From Sphingobium sp. 15-1 (GTDB lineage Bacteria; Pseudomonadota; Alphaproteobacteria; Sphingomonadales; Sphingomonadaceae), in the NCBI RefSeq assembly GCF_013375535.1, contig NZ_JABXJG010000001.1, positions 3,204,001-3,268,000 of the forward strand: DNA of 64,000 bases. The letters run 5' to 3'. This document shows positions 57,823 through 64,000 of the stretch, one piece after another. Positions within the stretch are counted from its first letter, which is position 1. Every line of letters starts with the position of its first letter. Position numbers and translations under genes: made by a program. The notes beneath the pieces are model-generated. The model was not told the origin of the DNA and did not search any database. It saw only the letters and a program-made list of their open reading frames with translations.

Positions 57823-58998
57823 TCAGGCCTTCGCTATTCCCTCCTGCCGGTCGCCCCGCACCGCTGGCTGCACCTCCGGATAGGGCATGATCGCCCGCCC
57901 GTCCGGCGCGGCGGTGAAGCTGGTCTGCGTCGGATAGGCGAATTCGATCCCCTCCGCGTTGAAGCGCTTCCAGATGGCGAGGCCGACCTTGTGCCGGGAC
58001 TGGAAATAATCGTGCGTATCGGGATCGGGAACGTCGAAATTGAGCTGATAGTCGAGCGAGCTGGCCCCGAAGCTCACCAGCCCTGCATTGACGAAGATAT
58101 GCCCCTCCGCCTCCACAATCTCCTTCAGCATCGCCGGGATCGCGTCGGCCTTGTCCTCCGGCGTCTGGTAGATGATGCCGATGGCGAAGGTCACGCGGCG
58201 CTGGGCCAGCATCTGGAGGCTGGTGATCTCCTTCTGCAGCAGATTGGCGTTGGAGATGACCTTCTTCTCGCCGCTCATGGCGCGCAGATGCGTGCTTTTC
58301 AGGCCGATATGCTCGACCCGCGCAGTCGTCTGGTCATAGGTGATGACCTCGCCCTGGCGGAAGGGCTTGTCGAAGATGATGGACAGCGCCGCGAACAGGT
58401 CGGAAAAAATGCCCTGCGCCGCCAGGCCGATGGCGATGCCGCCGATGCCCAGGCCCGCCACCAGGCCGGTGACGTTGACCCCCAGATTGTCCAGCACGAC
58501 GATCAGCGCGATGGCGAACAGCGCGAACGTCACCAGCACCCGGATCAGGCCCATGGCGTTGGCCAGGCTCTGGCTTTCGTCGGCGGAGGTGCGCCGCTCG
58601 ACCAGCCCCAATATGATCTCCCGCGCCCAGATGGCGCATTGGAAGACCGCGGCGATGGTGAAGAGGAAGACGACGGTCTTCAGCACCATCTGCGGCGGAT
58701 TGGCATAGCCGACCACCAGCCGGGCCGCGACCACGCCCATGAAGAAATGAGTGGTGCGGGCAAAGGCGCGCCCCGCGACATTGGCGAAGCCCAGCGTGTC
58801 GCCGGGCGCCCCCCTCAACCGCCCGCCGACGCTGCGCAATGCCGCCAGGAGCGTGTAGATGACCACCGCCGCGCCGACGGCGATCAGGATCTGGAGATAG
58901 TGGAGCGAGAACCAGTGGATCGTCGACTGCCACATCTCGGTCAGATTGGGCGGACGGACATCGATCTCGGGAAGGGCGACGGGGTCTTTCTTGGCCAT
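57823..58998 (-). CDS. MscS-family mechanosensitive channel
   Basis: 391 residues: several N-terminal helices, then the conserved pore-lining helix region LGVNVTGLVAGLGIGGIAIGLAAQGIFSDLFAALSI, followed by the beta domain KPFRQGEVITYDQTTARVEHIGLKSTHLRAMSGEKKVISNANLL and a C-terminal alpha/beta domain (FAIGIIYQTPEDKADAIPAMLKEIVE). Longer than E. coli MscS by an additional N-terminal membrane portion. Expected to relieve turgor on hypo-osmotic shock. Followed by no clear terminator. Confidence 0.93.
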   Translation of the reverse strand: MAKKDPVALPEIDVRPPNLTEMWQSTIHWFSLHYLQILIAVGAAVVIYTLLAALRSVGGRLRGAPGDTLGFANVAGRAFARTTHFFMGVVAARLVVGYANPPQMVLKTVVFLFTIAAVFQCAIWAREIILGLVERRTSADESQSLANAMGLIRVLVTFALFAIALIVVLDNLGVNVTGLVAGLGIGGIAIGLAAQGIFSDLFAALSIIFDKPFRQGEVITYDQTTARVEHIGLKSTHLRAMSGEKKVISNANLLQKEITSLQMLAQRRVTFAIGIIYQTPEDKADAIPAMLKEIVEAEGHIFVNAGLVSFGASSLDYQLNFDVPDPDTHDYFQSRHKVGLAIWKRFNAEGIEFAYPTQTSFTAAPDGRAIMPYPEVQPAVRGDRQEGIAKA

Positions 58999-59022
58999 GA
59001 ATATCCTTGAAACCGTGCTGCG

Positions 59023-60030
59023 TCAGGCCGCCAGCGGGAGCGCGGAAACGGTGTCCAGACTCTCCAACAGGGCGATCAATCCGCGTTCGTAACGGGAAAG
59101 ATAGCGGGTTGCGCGCGGCAGGCGAAGCCCTTCGCGCCATTCATCCTGTCCGTTGCGGCAAAGCTCGATCAATGCGGGGTGGATATAGCTTTTGCGGCTG
59201 ATCGCGGGGGTGTTGCCCAGCGCCGCCGCGACCGGCGCGATCATCTGCTTGAGCGAGAGGCTTTCCGTCGCCAACGCCTCGAAGGCGATGACGGAGGCGC
59301 CCCAGGTGCGGAAATGCTTGGCGGTGAAATCGCCGCCCATGGCTTCGGCTATATAGGCGTTGACGTCGCTGGAGGTGATCGGGCGGGCGACGCCTTCCTC
59401 ATCCAGATATTGGAACAGATGCTGCCCCGGCAGATCCTGCACGGCGCGGACGAAACGGACGAGGCGGCGGTCGGTGATCGTCAATTCATGTTCGCGCCCG
59501 GATTTGGCGCGATACCGCAGGCGCAGCGCCTGGCCGCGCAGATCGACATGGCGGCGGCGCAGCGTGGTCGCGCCGAAGCTCTTGTTGGCGGCGGCATATT
59601 GCTCATTGCCGATGCGGACCTTGGCCAGATCGAGCAGGCGCACCACGGCGGCCAGCGTCTTTTCCTTGCGCAAGCCGCGCTTCGACAGGTCCGCCTCGAT
59701 CCGGGCGCGCAGCCTGGGCAGGGCGCGGCCGAAGGCGGGGCAGCCGGCATATTTCTCCGCCTCCCGCGCAGCGCGGAAATCGAGGTGGTAGCGATATTGC
59801 TTGCGGCCCCGGTCGTCATAGCCGGTCGCCTGGATATGCCCGTCGGGCCTGGGGCAAAACCAGCAATCGCGATAGGCGGGCGGCATGGCGATGGCGTTCA
59901 GCCGGTCGATCTCCTCCCGATCGGTGATTCGCGCGCCGCTGGCGTCAAAATAGGCCCATCCTCTTTTCAAGGCCCGGCGCGTGATGCCGGGCAGGCTGTC
60001 ATTGGCATGGACGACGGAATGTGGCGGCAT
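59023..60030 (-). CDS. Type IB DNA topoisomerase (eukaryotic-like)
   Basis: 335 residues from MPPHSVVHANDSLPG; a TTG start 39 bases earlier is in frame. Landmarks of the bacterial/poxviral TopIB family: ITRRALKRGWAYFDASGARI, PPAYRDCWFCPRPDGHIQATGYDDRGRKQYRYH, LAKVRIGNEQYAAANKSFGATTL (catalytic Arg), GKSGREHEL-like YRAKSGREHELTI, FTAKHFRTWGASV and the active-site Tyr in SRKSYIHPAL. Relaxes supercoils without ATP. Just upstream of mscS on the same strand (24-base gap). Confidence 0.95.
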   Translation of the reverse strand: MPPHSVVHANDSLPGITRRALKRGWAYFDASGARITDREEIDRLNAIAMPPAYRDCWFCPRPDGHIQATGYDDRGRKQYRYHLDFRAAREAEKYAGCPAFGRALPRLRARIEADLSKRGLRKEKTLAAVVRLLDLAKVRIGNEQYAAANKSFGATTLRRRHVDLRGQALRLRYRAKSGREHELTITDRRLVRFVRAVQDLPGQHLFQYLDEEGVARPITSSDVNAYIAEAMGGDFTAKHFRTWGASVIAFEALATESLSLKQMIAPVAAALGNTPAISRKSYIHPALIELCRNGQDEWREGLRLPRATRYLSRYERGLIALLESLDTVSALPLAA

Positions 60031-60129
60031 GATTTTCTTCAACCCGCCTTCCCTCGCTTCGTTCCGCAAGCCGCTTTAGGGGAAGGAATCGGTGGGGGGA
60101 CCGGACATTGAGTTCGTCCTAGGGTGAAA

Positions 60130-60222
60130 CCTGCTCCTGCGCAGGCAGGAGCCCAGTTCCAACGGTGCGATGATACACTAAGGGCGGGACTGGGTTCCTG
60201 CCTTCGCAGGAACACGGCGCGC
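60130..60222. repeat. Family A repeat, inverted orientation
   Basis: CTGCTCCTGCGCAGGCAGGA.. and ..TTCCTGCCTTCGCAGGAACA. Its core (AACGGTGCGATGATACACTA) is the reverse complement of the core in the 2549 copy, so this copy is inserted in the opposite direction. Confidence 0.88.
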
Positions 60223-60302
60223 CTAAAGTTCGGTCCTGGCCCAAACCCCTCACCCCCGCCTAATCCCTTCCCACTCCGATGAAATCCCGATAAGTCCCGG
60301 CC

Positions 60303-60974
60303 ATGGCTTCCCAACCCGCGCCGATCGCGCGTTCGCTTTTCGTCTTTTCGATCTTTTATGGCGGCATGGTCTGCATTGCGGGCGTGCTGGGGAACAAGCA
60401 GGTCACGTTGGGGCCGCTCTCCGCCATCGGGCCGTGGTTCGGGCTTGGCCCGCTGGCGGTGGAGGCGGGGATTTTCGCGTTCCTGCTGCTGGTGACGATT
60501 TCCAGCGCCGTCGCGGAACTACATGGCCGTGCGGTCGCCAACCGACTGGTGCAGGTGGGCTTCCTGCCGCTGATCGCCTCCATATTGTTGTCGATCGTCG
60601 TGCTGGCGGTGCCCGCGGCGAGCGACATGGACCCGGCGCGGCGCGACGCCTTCGCGCTGATGATGGGCGGCACGCCGCGCATCTGGCTGGGCGGGATCAT
60701 CGCCTATGGCATTTCGCAAACGCTGAACGTCACCCTGTTCGCCGCGCTCAAGGGACAGGAGGGCAGCCGCCTGCTCTGGCTGCGCGCCGCGGTGGCGAGC
60801 ATCCTGTCGCAGATCGCGGACACGCTGCTGTTCGTGTCCATCGCCTTTTACGGCGTCTTCCCGATCGGGGAACTGCTGCTGGGCCAGATGCTGGCGAAGG
60901 TCACGCTATCGGCCATATTGGTGCCGCCGGTCATCTATGGATTGGTGGCGTTCGGGCGGCGATTGGATCGGTAA
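60303..60974 (+). CDS. YhhQ/VUT-family transporter (queuosine precursor type)
   Basis: 223 residues, six hydrophobic helices, with the family's small-residue and acidic pattern (AGVLGNKQVTLGP; SSAVAELHGRAVANRLVQVGF; GGIIAYGISQTLNVTLFAALK; SQIADTLLFVSIAFYGVFP). YhhQ imports preQ0/preQ1 for tRNA queuosine; this homolog lacks the usual long N-terminus of some members but has the conserved core. Possibly cotranscribed with argB (37-base gap) without functional link. Confidence 0.85.
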   Translation: MASQPAPIARSLFVFSIFYGGMVCIAGVLGNKQVTLGPLSAIGPWFGLGPLAVEAGIFAFLLLVTISSAVAELHGRAVANRLVQVGFLPLIASILLSIVVLAVPAASDMDPARRDAFALMMGGTPRIWLGGIIAYGISQTLNVTLFAALKGQEGSRLLWLRAAVASILSQIADTLLFVSIAFYGVFPIGELLLGQMLAKVTLSAILVPPVIYGLVAFGRRLDR

Positions 60975-61011
60975 CTTGCGGTAGCGCGCCATTGGCCCTA
61001 TGCGCCCGCGC

Positions 61012-61917
61012 ATGAACAGCAAGCACGCCCCCGATCCGGCGCTCCTCGCCAAGGCCGAAACCCTCGTCGAAGCATTGCCCTATATGCAGCGATATGCGGG
61101 CAAGACCTTCGTCGTGAAATATGGCGGCCACGCCATGGGCGATCCCGAGGCGGCGCGCGATTTCGCGGAAGATGTCGTGCTGATGAAGGCGGTCGGCATC
61201 AATGTCGTGGTCGTCCATGGCGGCGGGCCGCAGATCGGCGCGATGCTCAAGAAGCTGGGCGTCGAATCGCAGTTTGTGGGCGGGCTGCGCGTCACCGACA
61301 AGGAAACCGCGCAGATTGCCGAAATGGTGCTGGCCGGTTCCATCAACAAGGAAATCGTCGGCTGGATTGCCGGCGCGGGCGGCCGGGCTGTCGGCATTTC
61401 GGGCAAAGATGGCGGCCTGGTTCTGTGCGAAAAGGTGCTGGGCAAACGGGAGGCGGACCCCAATTCGGGCATAGAGCGCAATGTCGATCTGGGCTTCGTC
61501 GGTGATCCGGTGAAGGTCGACCGCAGCATCCTCGACACGCTGTCGCGGGACGGCATCATTCCCGTGGTCGCGCCGGTGGGCATCGGCGCGGACGGCCATA
61601 CCTATAATGTCAACGCCGACACCATGGCGGGCGCGATTGCAGCGGAACTGGGCGCGTCGCGCTTCTTCCTGCTGACCGACGTGGCGGGGGTGCTGGACAA
61701 GCAGGGGCAGTTGATGACCGACCTCGATCCCGAAACGATCCGGGGGCTGGAGGCTGACGGGACGATCAGCGGCGGCATGATCCCCAAGCTGGAAACCTGC
61801 GTCCGCGCGGTCGAGGGCGGGGTGGACGCCGCCGTCATCCTCGACGGGCGGGTGCCGCATGCGATGCTGCTGGAAATCTTCACCGATCGGGGCGCGGGCA
61901 CTTTAGTGCGCCGGTGA
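61012..61917 (+). CDS. argB: Acetylglutamate kinase
   Basis: Second step of arginine synthesis. 301 residues starting at [20 protein letters not shown] (ATG at 61000 also in frame). Amino-acid-kinase motifs are [66 protein letters not shown] and [14 protein letters not shown]. The N-terminal helix before the kinase core and the later [15 protein letters not shown] suggest the arginine-inhibited hexameric form. Other arg genes are not adjacent. Confidence 0.96.
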   Translation: MNSKHAPDPALLAKAETLVEALPYMQRYAGKTFVVKYGGHAMGDPEAARDFAEDVVLMKAVGINVVVVHGGGPQIGAMLKKLGVESQFVGGLRVTDKETAQIAEMVLAGSINKEIVGWIAGAGGRAVGISGKDGGLVLCEKVLGKREADPNSGIERNVDLGFVGDPVKVDRSILDTLSRDGIIPVVAPVGIGADGHTYNVNADTMAGAIAAELGASRFFLLTDVAGVLDKQGQLMTDLDPETIRGLEADGTISGGMIPKLETCVRAVEGGVDAAVILDGRVPHAMLLEIFTDRGAGTLVRR

Positions 61918-61940
61918 TGGGGCGAGCTGAGGTTTGAAGT

Positions 61941-62057
61941 GATGTGCTCCTGCGAAGGCACTCGAATGAGACGAGTGGCTCATGAGAGCCCAGTTCAGGC
62001 GGCTATTAGTCACTCGAACGGCAGGACTGGGCTCCTGCCTTCGCAGGAGCACGTCAT
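61941..62057. repeat. Family A repeat, variant left arm, full element
   Basis: Left arm GTGCTCCTGCGAAGGCACTC interrupted by the same insert as at 48763 (with internal CACTCG/CGAGTG hairpin), then CCCAGT; right arm ACTGGGCTCCTGCCTTCGCA.. is the ordinary type. It runs into the last codons of the convergent GNAT gene. Confidence 0.88.
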
Positions 62058-62584
62058 GACTGCGTTTTAAGGAGCACCGCCGGATTAGCCCAATGATAGC
62101 GCTGTTCCGGCAGGATGCGGCCATCGGGACTGGCCTTTTCCGTATTTTCCACGACCAGTCCGCCGCGATGCGCGTAGAAGCCCCGCGCCGCATGATTGTC
62201 GGTATAGCACCAGAGATAAAGGCCGCTTTCCGGAAACTTCTCCAGCGACCAGCGCGCCGCCTCGGCCAAGAGCGCGCTGCCCAACCCCTTGCCCTTGGCG
62301 GCGGGCAAGGCGTGGAGATTGTCGACCAGCGTGCCCCAGCGCGGATGATCGGCGCCGATCAGGCAGGTGAAGCCGATCGGCTGCCCCTCCCTTTTCGCGA
62401 TGATGATCCGCTGCGTAGGTGAAGGCTCCGCCAGCCGCTGCGTCCAGTGGTCCAGCCGCTCCGCCTCTATCCCGCTCGCGAGATAGGCGGGGTCCATCAA
62501 ATGGGCATAGGCGCTGCGCCAGCTTTCCGCATGGATGGCGGCGATCAGCGGGGCGTCCTTCGGGGTGGCGTCGTGAAAGTCCAT
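62054..62584 (-). CDS. GNAT family N-acetyltransferase
   Basis: 176 residues from MDFHDATPKDAPLIAAIHAE; a longer frame to 62713 runs over the yggT promoter and is rejected. GNAT motifs are AIHAESWRSAYAHLMDPAYL, IIIAKREGQPIGFTCLIG, the acetyl-CoA loop AAKGKGLGSALLAEAARWS and YLWCYTDNHAARGFYAHRGG. Substrate unknown. Its final codons lie in the edge of a family A repeat, so the natural C-terminus may have been altered by the repeat. Confidence 0.88.
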   Translation of the reverse strand: MDFHDATPKDAPLIAAIHAESWRSAYAHLMDPAYLASGIEAERLDHWTQRLAEPSPTQRIIIAKREGQPIGFTCLIGADHPRWGTLVDNLHALPAAKGKGLGSALLAEAARWSLEKFPESGLYLWCYTDNHAARGFYAHRGGLVVENTEKASPDGRILPEQRYHWANPAVLLKTQS

Positions 62585-62725
62585 GCCATGGCGGTATAGC
62601 GGCGGCTCCCTGGAATCCATGCCGCTGGCAGAATAAGCCCTGCATTTGGTGGAATAATCCGCTTGGATGCTTGTGGCGCGGGCGTCCCCTCGGCTAGAGC
62701 AATGGCCTGTCAATTCGGAGATCGC

Positions 62726-63016
62726 ATGGCCTACGCCCTCTATCAGATCATCGTCATCCTGCTCGATGTGCTGTGGTGGATCATCATCATTCAGGCCATT
62801 ATGAGTTGGCTGATCGCCTTCAATGTCGTCAATCTTTCCAATGACTTCGTGCGTACGGTGATGGTCGCGCTGGATCGGATGACGGCGCCGATCTACAATC
62901 CGATCCGCCGGGTGCTGCCCGATCTGGGCGCGCTCGACCTGTCGCCCATGGTCGTGCTGCTGGGCATTCTCATCATCCGTCAGGCCATATTGCCGCCGCT
63001 CTTCGGGCTGGTGTGA
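62726..63016 (+). CDS. yggT: YggT family membrane protein
   Basis: 96 residues, two hydrophobic segments (ALYQIIVILLDVLWWIIIIQ and LSPMVVLLGILIIRQAILPPL) around the typical APIYNPIRRVLPDLGALDLSP segment. GGAG six bases before the ATG sets the start. YggT proteins are linked to cell division/osmotic tolerance, without a settled mechanism. The stop overlaps the GTG start of the following DUF167 gene, and folD follows, forming a three-gene coupled unit. Confidence 0.93.
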   Translation: MAYALYQIIVILLDVLWWIIIIQAIMSWLIAFNVVNLSNDFVRTVMVALDRMTAPIYNPIRRVLPDLGALDLSPMVVLLGILIIRQAILPPLFGLV

Positions 63017-63342
63017 CGGTCTTCTGGCCGGATGGCGATGATCTGCTGCTGAGCATCCGGTTGACGCCGGGCGCGACGAAGGAGCAGATTGGCGGCGTCT
63101 GGACGGACGAAAAGGGCGTAGAATGGCTGAGCGCCCGCGTCCGCGCCGTGCCGGAAAAGGGAAAGGCCAATGCCGCGCTGATCGCCCTGCTGGCCAAGCG
63201 GCTGGATTGGCCGCGCAGCGCGATTTCGCTGGAATCGGGCGACACCAACCGGCTAAAGCGGCTGCGGATCAAGGGAGGCGGTGAAGCGTTGGCCAGTCGC
63301 CGGCTCTCCGCCATTATCGAAGAACAGGGTGAACCATCATGA
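63013..63342 (+). CDS. DUF167 (YggU) family protein
   Basis: 109 residues beginning on GTG that overlaps the yggT stop. Family pattern: [40 protein letters not shown] and [19 protein letters not shown]. Conserved but uncharacterised. yggT-yggU pairing is widespread in bacteria, which supports both calls. The stop overlaps the folD ATG. Confidence 0.92.
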   Translation: MTVFWPDGDDLLLSIRLTPGATKEQIGGVWTDEKGVEWLSARVRAVPEKGKANAALIALLAKRLDWPRSAISLESGDTNRLKRLRIKGGGEALASRRLSAIIEEQGEPS

Positions 63343-64000
63343 CCATCGGCAAGATCATTGACGGCAAGGCGTTTGCCGAAACGCTCCGCGGCAAGGTCGG
63401 GGAGGGGGTCACCGCTTTCGTCGCGAAGACGGGGCGCAAGCCGGGGCTGGCCGTGGTGCTGGTGGGCGAAGACCCGGCCAGTTCTGTCTATGTCCGCAAC
63501 AAGGGCAAGATGACCGTAGCCGTCGGCATGGAGAGCATGGAGTTCAAGCTGCCCGCCTCCATAGGCGAGGAAGAGCTGCTCGATCTGGTCGAGGAGCTGA
63601 ACGCCGACGAGCGGGTCGACGGCATCCTCGTCCAGTTGCCGCTGCCCGCGCATATCAATGAAGCCTCGGTGATCGGCGCGATCGATCCGGCCAAGGATGT
63701 CGACGGCTTCCACGTCGTCAATTCGGGCCTGCTGGCGACGGGGCAGGAGGCGTTGGTCCCCTGCACGCCGCTGGGCTGCATCATGCTGCTGAAGGATGAG
63801 CTGGGCGATCTGTCCGGCATGGAGGCGGTCGTTGTCGGTCGCTCCAACATCGTCGGTAAGCCGATGGCGCAATTGCTGCTGGCGGAAAATTGCACCGTGA
63901 CCATCGCGCATAGCCGCACCCGCGATCTGGCCTCGGTCGTGCACCGCGCCGACATCGTGGTCGCGGCGGTGGGCCGGGCCGAGATGGTGAAGGGCGAATG
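63339..64000 (+). CDS. folD: FolD, methylenetetrahydrofolate dehydrogenase/cyclohydrolase (3'-partial)
   Basis: Interconverts methylene-, methenyl- and 10-formyl-THF, supplying PurN and MetF substrates. The first 220 residues are present: [37 protein letters not shown] (catalytic Lys), [65 protein letters not shown] and [21 protein letters not shown]. The frame is open to the window end; about 70-80 C-terminal residues are missing. Coupled to the DUF167 gene by an ATGA overlap. Confidence 0.97.
   Translation, partial: MTIGKIIDGKAFAETLRGKVGEGVTAFVAKTGRKPGLAVVLVGEDPASSVYVRNKGKMTVAVGMESMEFKLPASIGEEELLDLVEELNADERVDGILVQLPLPAHINEASVIGAIDPAKDVDGFHVVNSGLLATGQEALVPCTPLGCIMLLKDELGDLSGMEAVVVGRSNIVGKPMAQLLLAENCTVTIAHSRTRDLASVVHRADIVVAAVGRAEMVKGE

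Overview
The window is about 64 kb of GC-rich, gene-dense chromosome from an alphaproteobacterium, most probably a sphingomonad (Sphingobium/Sphingomonas/Novosphingobium group). I infer this from protein style (HdaA, split two-gene MetH, TonB-ExbB-ExbD-ExbD, RSH, an ArsR-methyltransferase fusion beside metF) and from intergenic palindromes of the type built on CTCCTGCGAAGGCAGGAG and CATGCTGAAC..GTTCAGCATG. No rRNA, tRNA, CRISPR array, insertion sequence or prophage is visible. Almost all genes are housekeeping; accessory signals are repeats, small nuclease genes and a few broken or fused genes.

Layout. 1-5.4 kb: end of a phasin gene, rplJ-rplL with a leader, the RSH (p)ppGpp enzyme and a divergent HxlR regulator. 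5.5-13.9 kb: LytS-type kinase with LytTR regulator, a GIY-YIG nuclease gene, GtrA, a GT-C-like membrane protein, tadA, rpmB, a phytase-like esterase, a glycine-zipper protein and a small Asn/Ala-repeat lipoprotein. 14.0-19.7 kb: a methionine/SAM-cycle operon (ArsR-methyltransferase, metF, metH in two parts) behind a palindromic operator. 19.8-27.3 kb: beta-lactamase-fold hydrolase, alpha/beta hydrolase, nadB, a DUF559 nuclease gene enclosed by repeat arms, an ABC ATPase, a purN-YjbR fusion, purM. 27.5-33.0 kb: DUF2066-hdaA-ppk-ppx. 33.3-43.3 kb: clpS, glpD-glpK, a MASE1-PAS-GGDEF cyclase, a frameshifted merC-like gene behind a possible Zur box, glpX, hom. 43.5-46.8 kb: tonB-exbB-exbD-exbD with hairpins between genes, then a PilZ protein. 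47-57.7 kb: hisN, a VOC protein, prs, nadE, gltX, an ABC exporter, a frameshifted methyltransferase/anti-sigma chimera, a dipeptide epimerase and a small beta-barrel-like protein. 57.8-64 kb: mscS, topoisomerase IB, yhhQ, argB, a GNAT protein, yggT-yggU-folD (folD runs off the end).

Themes. One-carbon metabolism recurs (metF, metH, purN, folD). NAD synthesis appears twice (nadB, nadE). PRPP supply and its use in purine and histidine synthesis appear as prs, purM/purN and hisN. Stress and second-messenger functions include RSH, PPK/PPX, a diguanylate cyclase and PilZ. Two repeat families dominate intergenic space: family A (CTCCTGC-GAAG-GCAGGAG arms, twelve full or reduced copies) and family B (CTCCCGC-GCGGGAG arms, three gene-less copies plus one enclosing the DUF559 gene). 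The features I rank highest are the DUF559-bearing family B element, the 18-residue Asn-ladder lipoprotein, the operator-controlled and probably leaderless SAM-cycle operon, and the methyltransferase/anti-sigma chimera.
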